Shown here piece after piece: positions 11,631 to 22,109 of a DNA stretch of 64,000 nt. This DNA is from Iris pallida (lineage: Eukaryota; Streptophyta; Magnoliopsida; Asparagales; Iridaceae). The position numbers were made by a program, and so were the translations under genes. The stretch spans positions 1 through 64,000 of the forward strand of contig JANAVB010004169.1 in assembly GCA_029216955.1 (NCBI GenBank), read 5' to 3'. The notes below the pieces were generated by a model that was not told where the DNA came from, made no database searches, and saw only the letters and a program-made list of their open reading frames with translations. The first letter of the stretch is position 1, and the number at the start of each line of letters is the position of its first letter.

Positions 11631-11725
11631 CGAACTCTGACCGAGTTCGGGCCAAATTTGGGCCAAGTTCGGTCTGCGCTGTTCAGCTTCCAGAACCGAA
11701 CAACCGGCCCTAGCTCTTTATAAAC
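11631..11725 (+). promoter_or_regulatory. Putative internal promoter upstream of ORF3
   Basis: Repeated half-palindromes of the type GAACTC..GAGTTCGGGCC (11634-11672) are followed by a TATA box ctttataaac (11716-11725), about 170 bases before the ORF3 start. The same motif-then-TATA order is found in this family's LTRs and before the other ORF3 copy. Confidence 0.55.
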
Positions 11726-11893
11726 CCTTTCCATTCTCTACCTTTTCACACAACCAACTCGTGAAAAACCCTCTACTACTCCCAAAACTTCTTCCTCCTC
11801 CTTCCCTTTAAGTTTCCAAGGAGTTCTAGTGGGCTACTCTACTTCATCTTCTTCCTCCTTTCTAAGGTACTTCAATTTCCTTTTTTTTCATCT

Positions 11894-13065
11894 ATGGCTC
11901 CCAAGCGTCAGAGAAGACAAGGCGATCCCTCACAAGCAGGATCCTCCTCTTCTGATTATGTTTCTACTAGTCTATTTCCTGATAAGGAATTTTCTGACCT
12001 TTGGTTTGATTCATTCTCTGGTCGTAGAATATGTGCTGGAGCTTGCGTTAACTTTACTATTTTTTCTGAATACGCTCCCACATTTGACCGTCTCGGCTAT
12101 CGTGACTTCTTTGAAGTAGCCGAGAACATTTACGATAACGCTGTTCGTATGTTTTACTGCAACTTGCAGATAAAACCAAACAGAAACTTCTATTCTTGCG
12201 TTGCTGGGCAAGAATTAGAATTCAGTGCCACCGACATCAGCGAATATTTTTATGTTCCTGATGTGGGTGAAGCTCTAGTGAATATCCATCATATCCAATT
12301 CCCTGAAGGTGTCACTCTCGACTCCTTCAAAGAACTGCTTTGCCATCCAAGACATGTTCCTAGAAGAGTCTTTTCAAAAGATCTTAACCAAAACTTCTAT
12401 GAACTCCATCGATTTATTTTCTCAGTTCTCCTTCCAAAGAAAGGATCATCTGATGAGATCACTTTCTTGGAGCTGTCCGCCATGTATCATATCCACTTTG
12501 GCATTCCTTTTTCGGTTCCCAAGATCATGATGGCCTGGATGTTGAACTGCAAAAATACAGGACGCAACCTGGTCTATCTCATGCACTTGGCCTCCATCTT
12601 TTAAAGGTTGAAATTGATCTTCAAACATGTGCCTACTCTTCCACAGCCATAGAGCTCAGCAGATCTCGTCGATACCTTACTCCTCCTCTGCCTCCTGGAG
12701 CTCAGCCTACTCCAGATGCTGATGCTGAGGCTCCTCCTCCTGATGCTCCTGCTCTAGCCCCTGCTCCGGGTTTTGACCCAGGATTTTATCAGCAATTTGA
12801 TGACTTTGTTGCTCTTTCTGTACAACGTCATCAGAGCTACCTCGACTCAGAGTTCTGCCACATCACCCAGGCTCAGGTGTTGCAGAATGGCATTACTGAT
12901 CTCTACTGGAGTCTCTCCTAGGACCCATCACATCCAGTGACTATCCTTCCTCACCCAGGCTTCCCAGGACCCAGGTTCGGAGATGAGGCTACTTTTTCTT
13001 ACTTCGATCCTACTGCTGCTTACTTTCCTCCGGATGCTCCTGGCGGTGACGACCCCACTATGTGA
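11894..13065 (+). pseudogene. Sirevirus extra ORF (ORF3), 'putative plant transposon protein' type
   Basis: The first frame (11894-12604, 236 aa) starts MAPKRQRRQG and carries a domain resembling the family annotated as putative plant transposon protein (Transposase_32-like): FSDLWFDSFSGRRI, a tyrosine-rich core and NAVRMFYCNLQ. A TAA at 12602-12604 ends it. A second frame, from 12607 to a TGA at 13063-13065, continues with a Pro/Ala-rich linker and a C-terminal Asp/Tyr-rich region, and has one internal TAG near 12919. The 37648-36370 copy has the same two-part layout, so I treat both frames as one decayed gene. The role is unknown. It occupies the position of the env-like ORF of some Sireviruses, but I see no membrane segment or signal peptide. 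Confidence 0.65.
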
Positions 13066-13369
13066 TGCAGACTTAGCGGGTGGATAGTGGATAAGATGTT
13101 AGCTGATGATCTATCTTATGATGTAGTTTTTCATTTTTTATGTTATGTCTAAACTTTTCAGTTAGACATTTTTAGCACTTTATGATTATGATTGTATCTT
13201 TTCTTTTCAGTGAGACATTGTTATGCATGATATTCTCAGTTTATTTCAGTACTAGTTATCTTTTTATGCACTTTGTGTTATTTGGTTATATCTTTAGCTT
13301 TATTTTGTCTGTTTGTTGAAAATTGTTGGCTTCACACATTACGGTGGAGCCAAAGTCATTTTATATTGA

Positions 13370-13522
13370 CAAAGGGGGAGAAAGAGTACATACCAAAAAT
13401 CAAAAGTCAGAGAAAGCATACAATCCAAAACAAAACTATTTTTTAGGTACATTTTATTTGTTCTATTTTTAGATATATTTTGGTATAGACTCAAGTTTTT
13501 CAATTATCAAAATAGGGAAGAT
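13370..13522 (+). other. Multiple polypurine tracts before the 3' LTR
   Basis: There are two purine tracts: caaagggggagaaagag (13370-13386) and aaaatagggaagat just before the LTR at 13523. Repeated polypurine tracts upstream of the 3' LTR are known in Sireviruses; they prime plus-strand DNA synthesis. Confidence 0.6.
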
Positions 13523-14583
13523 TGTTGGCCCATTCCAAGGTCACACCCGATTTTAATAATCGACATGGACTTAAGTCAATACACAAAATATACAGACTGC
13601 TGCTAATCATTTCAGGACGTGTGAAATCAATATCAACAAGCGTCGTACTCTTGCATCATCAAGCACATGAATCATCAATCTGAAGATTACTTTCATTGGG
13701 ATCCAGTCCAAGTCATTTTATAATTTATTATATATTTTATCTTTATTGAGTCTAGGATTTAAATTATAAGATCGACTAGGTAATACTGGTTAGGTTAATC
13801 TCAGTCCACATTTCTATAAAGCCTACCTATTCCCATTCTATTTTACCAAAAGTTCAAATTTATTTTTGTAATAGAATTTGACAAATATTCATAATTCTTT
13901 TAGAAAGAACTCAAACCGAGTTTGGCCCGAGTTCGGTCTATTTGAATTCAAATATTCGTTGCCTCCAAATCTGCATGCAACGTATATATGCGAAATCTTT
14001 GCATCAGAACTCTGCCCGAGTTCGGTCCCAGAAAACACCTATAAATAGGAGAGAGTTTTTCATTTCAAATCACTCATTCATTCTTCATCTTCTCTTCTCT
14101 ATTCAATAAGCGTTTTCACTCGATCAAAAGCTTTTATATCACACCTATACTCCTCTTAGCCAAAAGCCAGTAATATCTATTTCGATCTAGAGTCTTTTGG
14201 TTCGCAAGAGTTGTAAAGAGGTTGTTCAAAGTACAGTAATTATCTTTGTTGTGGAGCCAGTTGTGCGCTCGTCACCAAGCACGGTGTTGTGAAGTTGGTC
14301 GTGCACTTGTCACCAAGCACGGTATTGTAAGAGACTGCAATCTCTCAATTAGCTTATGCCTTAGTGGATTAATATCGAGCAAGAGTACTCGAGACTGGAT
14401 TAGTCCTCTCAGAGGGATACCGATATACATCGCTGTGTCACTGAGTTTGATCTCTCTATCTCTTGCTTTATATTTACTGTCTCTTATTTACTGCCGTATT
14501 TTAAAATTTAAATTGGTGATTATTTTTTGCTGCACTCGCACTCACTCTATTCACCCCCTCTAGAGGTGCTCAACGGTCCTACA
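13523..14583 (+). repeat. 3' LTR of the plus-strand Sirevirus-like fragment (1061 bp)
   Basis: It starts TGTTGGCCCATTCC after a purine tract and ends ctcaacggtcctaca, matching the ends of the LTRs at 34765-35847 and 60928-62501 in outline. GAACTC/GAGTTCGG motifs occur at 13914-13940 and 14007-14030, and a TATA box (ctataaatag) at 14039-14048, so transcription would start near 14070. Confidence 0.8.
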
Positions 14584-14721
14584 GTTCTCGTCCTTGCACA
14601 AGATGAGACTTTTCTCCAATTTTTTGACTTTGTAAGCCTGTATGAGAAAACAATGATAAACTTAGCCACATTAATAAACATAGCCACGTTAATTCAACAA
14701 AATACTACTTACCATCTTTTG

Positions 14722-16600
14722 CAGTGCATCATATAGTACTGACTTGGATGGTAGAGGGGCTGCTACCGGCATTTGAGCACTTCGCGTATCAAGGTTCAAC
14801 ATCATACTATGCATGGCCTGCACATAATACGCCTCATAGTTATCTCTACAATCCCACATCTCCACCACCGGATGTCATTTGGATGCACCGATAACATGAC
14901 GTTGCCACTCAGTGAAGAAATATGAGCCCCAACGGTAAACCAGCGGGATATAGTTTAATGCTTTGGTTCCACGTGAAGCAGTCTTTAAATTCAATATCAT
15001 CAGTATAGTTTGCACGTATCCAAACTGACGAAGCACTCTGCCTGGCATGTGAGTCTCCTCAAATTCATGGCAACCTATCAGCCCTTGAAATAGTCAAACT
15101 GGTTGCAATAGACGAGTACTATTTTGCATATTCCAATATGGATGCCAAATAATCTATAACATAGTATAAATAATCATTACTTAAGAAGTTACTAATTTAT
15201 TCAGAACACTAGAGTGAAAAATAGATAAATGCTAGTTTAAGTTAGTATTGTTTCACCTCATTTGCCTGCATATCTTCAAGAGCGATATATAGGGTAGCCA
15301 ACATATGTGGATGTTTGGAATCTTCCTTAGCCGGCTTCCACTACACATCCTAGGCAGCTGCTCATCATATTCTCTATTAATAGTAGTCATCTTTAGCGTC
15401 GAAAAATGCTCGTATATCCATGCATGTACATCCAATGTAGAATAATATCACATTAATCGACCAAAATTTATATTATCTAAAAAGAGAGTACTGTTTTATT
15501 TGCTTACATGGAGCAGAGTTTGACAACCAGCTATTGTCTTCGAACCGATTCGAGATGTAGCACCAAGTTCGCGGTAGAAAAAATGCTAGTATACCGCTTC
15601 CAAAGGATATTTGCTCGACAGTTTCTAAGTTCGCAAAATTGTTTAGATATTTGACATGTATCGAGGTTCCGAAATTGTCCGAAATGTCGACGGCCCCTGG
15701 GATGAACTGCATGTATCCCCGGTCCACTACATCATCACCATCGTCATCATCATCATCATCATCATCATCGTCATCGTCGTCATCATCGTCATCATCGTCA
15801 TCATCAATGGGTGTATTCCTCAAAAAAATTAAAGGAACTCCGTACGACTTCTTAAAATCGGGAAGGGTGACAAAAGTCTCTGCCTCAACTCCGATAGAAT
15901 TGGCGATCAATTCCACCATCTTATCATACATCTCAAAGTCGGGTCCGAGATGAAAACTGTTGGTTTCTGGATGCAACCGCTCTACAAACGTAGAAATCAA
16001 TGCGTGATCCAAGATCTTATACAAGTATTTCGCCAAAATTTGCAACCTGGTGGAGGTGATTTTGGCCTTCACACTTTCTTTTAAATTGTCAAACTCTCAT
16101 GTACTGCACATCTTAGCGTAGTTGATGAACCTCAAAAGATGCGAGCTTTTCTGAAAATAAAACAACATAAAAAAAGTATAAATACAAAATAAAACTATTA
16201 ATTCCAAAAGTAAGTTTACATTAATGTAATGAACTTGCCGGATCCTTTCATATTTGATAACAAACGTGATTCTCGATCGACGTCAATAGAGGGCAACCGA
16301 TCGGGCTCATATATTACTCGGCTGGATGAGACGGTCCAAAACTATTGTCACCTCTTCTTTGAACAATGGGTACATCATCATCATCATCGAAGGAAGAATC
16401 AGAAAGAGTCATCGGTTGTTTCGACTTAGTCAACGTGTTTGGTTCCACGACTTCTAACCTGAGAGGGTGTCTCTGGTTCTTTGATAGTTATTGGTTTCTC
16501 GATAATTCTCCTAGCTTGACGTGCCTTGTGCTCCGATGTGGTATGACGTTTTCTTTTAGGACCGATGTCAACGTTATTCTCCTTCAGGTTCGGATCCCGG
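14722..16600 (-). pseudogene. Plant mobile domain (MAIN-like) gene remnant
   Basis: The best frame, 16072-15473 (199 aa), has LISTFVERLHPETNSFHL, which resembles the plant mobile domain signature (ALVxRWRPETHTFHL). It also contains a run of about 22 Asp from an ATC microsatellite. Further left, 15110-14888 encodes GRVLRQFGYVQTI, another hallmark of the domain, and a later frame ends at a possible GT donor (tggtaagtag, near 14715 on the plus strand). To the right (16600-16231) is a basic segment with GPKRKRHTT in broken frames. Such genes occur both as cellular MAIN/MAIL genes and inside transposons. Frameshifts and stops indicate a dead copy. The element carrying it could not be delimited. 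Confidence 0.6.
15730..15806. repeat. (ATC)n/(GAT)n microsatellite encoding poly-Asp
   Basis: A trinucleotide repeat with ATC and GTC units. On the minus strand it codes for an uninterrupted aspartate run inside the plant-mobile-domain remnant. On the plus strand it gives a meaningless poly-Ser frame. Confidence 0.9.
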
Positions 16601-16649
16601 CTATAAATATTGAAACTTAATTAAAGAAGACTGAAATTGTGGCATAAAT

Positions 16650-16980
16650 TTACTCAGTCCTAGAAGTATTAAGAACTGCCACAAATTGTGGCAGACCTGA
16701 ACTGGACTTGCTGTACAGTAAGTGCATTTCAGGACTGCCACAAATTCTGGCAGTCCTACAAGTATTGAGGACTGCCAGAAAATGTGGCAGTCCTGATGTA
16801 CAACAAGTGCATTTCAGGACTGCCATATTTTCTGACAGTCCTATATACTTTCAGGACTACCAGAAGTTATGGCAGTCCTGAAATGCACTTGTTGTACATC
16901 GGGACTGCCACAATTTCTGGCAATCCTATCAATATTTAGGACTGCTAGAAACTATAACAGTCCTAAAGTCAACTTGGCCG
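16650..16980. repeat. Array of AGGACTGCCA...TGGCAGTCCT palindromes
   Basis: About seven imperfect short palindromes, each built on ggactgcca and tggcagtcc arms with a 6-12 base centre, alternate with linkers such as tgtacaacaagtgcattt. They may be subterminal repeats of a DNA transposon or a small-RNA source. No CACTA-type terminus was found nearby. Confidence 0.7.
16795..16900. repeat. Perfect 31-bp inverted repeat (foldback)
   Basis: The arm at 16795-16825 (gatgtacaacaagtgcattt...) is exactly complementary in reverse to 16870-16900, with a 44-base centre that is itself palindromic. If transcribed, it would fold into a long hairpin. Confidence 0.85.
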
Positions 16981-17146
16981 AATGTTGTTAGGGTTTACTT
17001 CGATCAAGAAATTGGTTACAAATAATTGAAAAAATATATTACATTGTATATTTTCTATCATGATAATTTATACTTGGATTTTGAGAATAAACATTACAAG
17101 AAGAATATGAGAGGAAAACTAGGATTTTGGGAATAAAGAGAAAGTA

Positions 17147-17203
17147 TTAGGATTTGTACCTTGTTTGTAAGGAGCCTTTGGGTTCCATCGAAATTGGGAA
17201 TGA
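17147..17203 (-). other. Possible first exon on the minus strand
   Basis: An ATG at about 17197 opens MEPKGSLQTR and runs to AAG followed by gtac, a possible splice donor. If real, it could be exon 1 of the plant-mobile-domain gene, with the palindrome array in its first intron. There is no independent support. Confidence 0.2.
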
Positions 17204-17456
17204 GAGCTCAGGGAAGGGGTTAAGATGAATAAGAAGATGTAGCTTGGGGAGGGGGGAAATGGTGTAGAAGAAGAATATGAGAGGGAAAGTAGGTGAAGAG
17301 AGAGAATAAAATAATGAAATGAAGCTCAAAATTTGGATTGGGTGGGTGGAGGGTTGGAACAGCCCAAAGGACAAAAATTGAACTGTCTTGAATAATTTTT
17401 CTTCAAACTAGGACTAGTCCCAATTATGGCTAGTCATAGATAAAATTTGGTCGTGC

Positions 17457-17467
17457 CCTTATAAATA
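17457..17467 (+). promoter_or_regulatory. TATA box of the YceD-like gene
   Basis: The sequence cttataaatag lies 80-90 bases before the ATG at 17547, the expected spacing for a plant gene with a short 5' UTR. Confidence 0.55.
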
Positions 17468-17546
17468 GCCTAAAAAAAAAACAATCAAATTATACGCACT
17501 ACTTTTCCCACAAGTCAGTGAAACACCACCCATTCTCACCCCCGTC

Positions 17547-18109
17547 ATGGCTCTCCTTTCCTTCTCCCCTCAGCCACCGTTCCCTCTTCCTCTCCTTTCC
17601 CTGCACTCACCCATCTTAAAATCCATCACCAATCTCAAACCCTATAAACACTCAATCCCAACACCAACACTGTCATTATCCCCAATTTCTTTCTCTCCCA
17701 AATCCAATTCCCAAAAAACCCTAACCTTGAGCTTAGCCTCCTCTTCCTTCACATCCCCCGAAACCTCTGACTTCTCCTTCGACCTCACCGGCATCGGAGA
17801 GGAGGAAGACGACGATTTCCTGGCGGGTTCCCCATGGGAGGGCGCGCTGGTCTACCGCCGCGACGCCTCGGCGGCCCACGTGGAGCTCTGCACGACTCTC
17901 GAGCGTCTGGGGCTCGGTAAGCTCTCCAGCGCTGTCTCGAAGTCGAGGGCTTCGGCCATGGGGATCCGGCTACCGGCCAGGATGGGCAGGGAGGTGGGAC
18001 TGGGTGGCGACGGGACGCCGGTGCTACTCTCTATCGACGTCACGAGGAGGAAGCGGAGGCTCAAGCTTGATGGCATCGTAAGGACCGTCATCACCCTTGG
18101 ATGCAACAG
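17547..18109 (+). CDS. YceD/DUF177 homologue, chloroplastic, exon 1
   Basis: Exon 1 encodes residues 1-187 plus two bases. The first ~70 residues are rich in Ser, Pro, Leu and Thr with almost no acidic residues (MALLSFSPQPPFPLPLL), typical of a chloroplast transit peptide. From about residue 77 the mature part starts acidic (FDLTGIGEEEDDD) and leads into the DUF177 N-terminal half. The exon ends at ATGCAACAG|gtgaca, a good donor. YceD-family proteins are linked to large-subunit ribosomal RNA; plant DUF177A proteins are required for accumulation of plastid 23S rRNA. Joined with exon 2 the product is 327 residues, close to the family size. GC content rises strongly towards the exon's end. Confidence 0.88.
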
Positions 18110-19144
18110 GTGACAAAAATAAAAATAAAATAAAACTATGGTTTTGAGAAGATTTATGTGGAAAAGATCGTGTCTTGTTTATAATTTCTTCTGCATTTAT
18201 ATAAAATTTAGTTATTGGTAAATATTGTTATTCTAAAGTTATTTGTTTGGAAATTTATGTGGAAGATAGTGTCTTTTTGTAGGTGACTGGAGTAGAGATA
18301 AATTTGGACTATTTTTTTTTTTTTTTATCACACCTACAGAAAATTATGTAATTAGGGGTGGAATGATAAGTTCTACCCATTAGTTTCTGTTCAGATGGTT
18401 TGTGTTGGAAATGTGGTCTCTCACATATGGCCGATGTTGTAGTTTTGTGGGCATTATATTTAGAAGCCACTAATATTTGTTAAGCGACCCCCATCTCCAA
18501 AAATACGCAGGTTTAGAAATTGTATAGTGTTTGATTTGGACATGACTTCAATCTTATGATTCCACCAGGGATACAAGGGCCCACAATTGAAATTTCTGAA
18601 TGAAAATTAGGAATATCTAGTAAATGTTGATAAAAAAATGTAGAAACAAATAGAAACTTTGAGAGGTAGATTAAAGCTAAGAAAGTAGTTACTTAAAGCT
18701 AAATCTAAGACGTGTCTATATTTATCAAGCTTGTCAACACGGTGCAACACGATGAGGCAGCAAGGACCAGAAGGGTTGTGAGATGGGTCTCAAGATTAAA
18801 ATAAATTAGGGGTTAATAGGTAAGTTACACAAGCTTGTGGGTTATAACTAGAACTTTGTATTGTCGTTTGGAGCTCTAATCTAGTGCAAATCTTGTTGTG
18901 CGTACTGCATATTCAAGTCTGAGACATAGCGATTATTAAGAGTTTTAACTTGCAGTTGAAGTATTCAATAAAAAATAGTGATATTATAACCATAAATTAG
19001 AGATACATTATATTTGAAGCTTTAAAGTATAGAAAAGTAAGGTGGGGGAAATGATTGGAAAATACCATAGGTGGAAGGATCCGAGGAGCGAGAACGGAAA
19101 CACCCTCCTTTAGAGAGAACTAAAAACTGTCAAAAGAAAAAAAG

Positions 19145-19172
19145 GGGGGGGGGGGGGGGGGGTGGGGGGGAG
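19145..19172. repeat. Poly-G tract
   Basis: A run of about 27 G with one T, close to the limit of reliable assembly. Its length is uncertain. Confidence 0.85.
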
Positions 19173-19283
19173 GAAAGAAAAACATATTCGTGGACATATC
19201 AATAACTACCGGAATGTCGAAAAGTCTACTTCGATGTTGGCATCCTGGGTCTCTTGATATAAGAGAAAAACAATGATAGGGGA

Positions 19284-19334
<51 letters not shown>

Positions 19335-19340
<6 letters not shown>

Positions 19341-19557
19341 AGTTAGTTGTAACTAACTATTGGAATAATATAGATATCCTTATCTCTTTATGATCCTTTG
19401 AGATATAATTGTAATATCTTTCAACAGCCTTTGACTATTATAAATATATGAGGCATAAACCCTTTAAAAGGTTATGTATATTCACACAAAGATAAATCTG
19501 TCCTTTACTCTTTAGAAATTACTTAGAATTCACAAGTCAATATAATTGACTACAACA
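19335..19557 (+). repeat. Short copia LTR (223 bp)
   Basis: It starts TGTTGTAGT and ends ACTACAACA, a 9-bp perfect inverted terminal repeat with TG...CA ends. A TATA-like box (attataaatat) lies near 19437. It is inserted at the edge of a TA microsatellite, so no TSD can be read. Confidence 0.75.
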
Positions 19558-19729
19558 CATTATCAGGACACAAAAAGGTCACGATTGCACGATCATCCTT
19601 GTATTAATCCGAGTAAGTATGATCCCAATTTTATTTATGATCTATTGTTTTTTTTGTTTCTTCTTAGCCCCCCAAAATAAATTTTCCTCTATGAAGTTAT
19701 GCTCCGCCAACCTCCATACTCGCTGTCCA

Positions 19730-20035
19730 TTAGTCCGCAATGGCTTTCTAAACTATACAGATCCTTCAGATCTTAGCCCTCAATGGCTTTCTAAACTATA
19801 CAAGGATCTTAGCCCGCAATGGCTTTTCTAAATTATGGAGATCCTTCGGATCTTTGCCCGTCATGACTTTCTAAACTATATAAATTCTTCAGAACTTAGC
19901 ATGTAATGGTTCTCTAAACTATCCAGATCCTTTTGATGGATCTCAGTCAAAAATGACTTTTCAAATTTTTTAGAACCTTTGGTTCTTAGCTATCAATGAG
20001 TTTTGAATATCTTAGCCATAAATGGGTTAGAATGA
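19730..20035 (+). repeat. Degenerate ~56-bp tandem repeat in the copia leader
   Basis: About six units of the form cttagcccgcaatggctttc followed by taaactatacagatccttc. The first units are near-identical and later ones decay. Confidence 0.7.
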
Positions 20036-20159
20036 AAGTTCTATTATTTGATTTGATCAACATCTTTGACACTTATTTTGGCACCACCCAGCCTCGTTGT
20101 ATGCAAGTTTAAAAACATGCATAACATACTAGATGTTAATAGCATGCTTCATCATCAAG

Positions 20160-21720
20160 CTTAACTTCTCTTGAAGCGAAGACAATCTCACTGTAAGCGA
20201 GGACACAAATAGGTCAGGGCCTAGGCCTAGGCCTGCTACACCAACAAGCATCGCCAGAAGCAACGCTAAAGAATAAGCATAACTTCGCCATAAGTGAAGC
20301 TTGCTATAGGCTAGGCTATAAACAGGAAAAAGTTAGCCGCAAGGCATAGCTACGCTGCATCAGTTTTGTTAGAAACTCAAATTTTCACAGGAACTGGCCT
20401 CGCTGTCAGAGGGAGCTTGGCCGAAAAAGTTCTATCAGAAGCAAAGCTTAGCAAAGGTCTTAGCCTCACTGAAAAAGCTTCACTAGAAGCAAAGCTTCGT
20501 AGCTTCGCCCTAAAAGCTTCACCATAAGCAAAGCTTTACCAAAAAAAATTTCGTAGCAAATATTGACTGTTGCCTAACCTCGCCATATTATAGCTTGGTC
20601 ATAGCTACAACTACAAAATGGTAGAGGTCTTGGCCTTGCCATATTGCTAGTGTTTCTAAACGGCGGTAGGCGGGTGCGCGACGGAGAGAGCCCGTCTACC
20701 GTCTAGGCTGCGTAGGCACCACCTAGGTGCCGCGTAGGCGGTCGATACATTTTGAATATTTTTTTACTATTTTATCACTGTTTTTTGCATAGTATGCATA
20801 TTTTAAGAGTGTCCCATGCATAACTAAGTTGTAGAACGAAAATTTATAAAGTTTTAGTTTTTTGTAAAAGTGAACCATAGGTCCATAATGCTTACAAAAC
20901 CTTTTTGGCTAAAAGATCTTGTTAGGTATTGCTCCGTCTAGGTGTCCGCCTACGCCACCTCACCTCTGCCTATGCCGCCAATCTCCGTTGGCTGCCTACT
21001 CTACCGCTTACCGAAAAGCGGTGCGGAGAGAGACCACCTACTGCCTAGGCGACCTAGACGGCTGCCATTTAGAACAATGGCGTTAATGCAACGACAACTT
21101 TACCAAACACAAAATTTGGTCAAGTCTTTTCCCACTCTTAGCGTCACCTGGAGCGAAGCTATAATTTGGCTAAGACATTAACCTCTCCATATGGCATAGC
21201 TCTGCCACTTCTTAACATCGTCTTAAGCAAAGCTATTTTTTTTGGCTAAGGCATTTGCCTCGCTGTGAGGCGCAACCTCGCCAAAAGTGAATCTCGAATT
21301 TTGGCTAAGCCTCGTCCAATGGTATCAATTAGTGTGGCCTAAAGCGAAGCACAAATTTTGGCTATGGTATTAGCCTATATAAGGCGTAGCTCTGCCAGAA
21401 GCAAAGCTGACAAAATGGCCTAAACTTGCCTCCTCATTAGCTTCGCCAGAAGTAAAGTTAATTATTGGACAAGAGTAAAGCCTTGTCGTTTAGTTAACTT
21501 TTCTATAGGAAAACCTACAAACTATCAAAGGGCATAGTCTTGCCATAATGCTAACAATATTATTTTTGCTGTTTCGTTAGTTTTGCCATAGCAGAAGCTA
21601 AAAACTGTAGGAAGGTACAACTTTGCCTGAAGCAAAGCTCCTTGTTAGCAAAGATCATGACCTCGTCGTAATTCCAATAACATTGACTTTGCCTGAAATA
21701 AAGCTACTAATTGACTGATG
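20160..21720 (+). repeat. Diffuse repeat field of 'cgccagaagcgaagct' motifs
   Basis: Dozens of short related motifs (ttcgccataagcgaagctt, cctcgccagaag, aaagctt) fill this stretch without a coding frame. A MITE interrupts it at 20651-21075. It looks like an old, degraded minisatellite inside the element's leader or gag. Confidence 0.5.
20651..21075. mobile_element. MITE with GTTCTAAA-type terminal inverted repeats
   Basis: The ends tgtttctaaacggc (20651) and gccatttagaaca (to 21075) are imperfect inverted repeats. Both sub-ends are GC-rich with GGCGGTAGGCGG- and GCCTAGGCG-type motifs, and the centre is AT-rich. The form fits a non-autonomous hAT-like family. The target duplication is not recognisable, so age or boundary is uncertain. 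Confidence 0.55.
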
Positions 21721-22109
21721 TCCAGCTTCATCGTAGATATGCCTGAAGCATATTAGCGGCGTTGTCGACATCACTGTGCAAATTGAACTCAAACCTCATA
21801 GCAACCAAGAACCTGAAGTTTATAATGTCTGAAACCTGCATTTTCCTAACATTAAACATTGTATATTTTGAACCAGAAGTTCCACATGTTTAATGTGTAA
21901 ATTTTATGCTATCCAAATTCTTTCTATAGATACAACTTTGGAAATTGCTAGCTTCTACCGGTCGATGGAAGAATAGACATAGAAGGGCATGCCATGCCCA
22001 TTTTTTTTAAATTTATTACAGGATCTATGTGTTTTTTTCAGTTTGGATATTTTGATAGGATAATTTATTTTTCGGATGATTAATTGATTTCTATTTCATA
22101 CATGTGACC

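Larger units (their letters stand above)
11451..14583 (+). mobile_element. 3' part of a Sirevirus-like copia element, plus strand
   Basis: This fragment holds a conserved pol-to-ORF3 spacer, the extra ORF (ORF3), a polypurine-rich tail and a 3' LTR. The same order occurs in reverse at 38280-34765, where it follows copia RNase H. Its pol is absent: the left edge is the end of the Tekay-like LTR. It is most simply a Sirevirus split by the Tekay-like insertion, with its 5' part outside the window. Confidence 0.75.

Noticed and set aside
15639..15953. Poly-Ser ORF on the plus strand
   Set aside because: It is the complement of the poly-Asp microsatellite in the minus-strand gene remnant.
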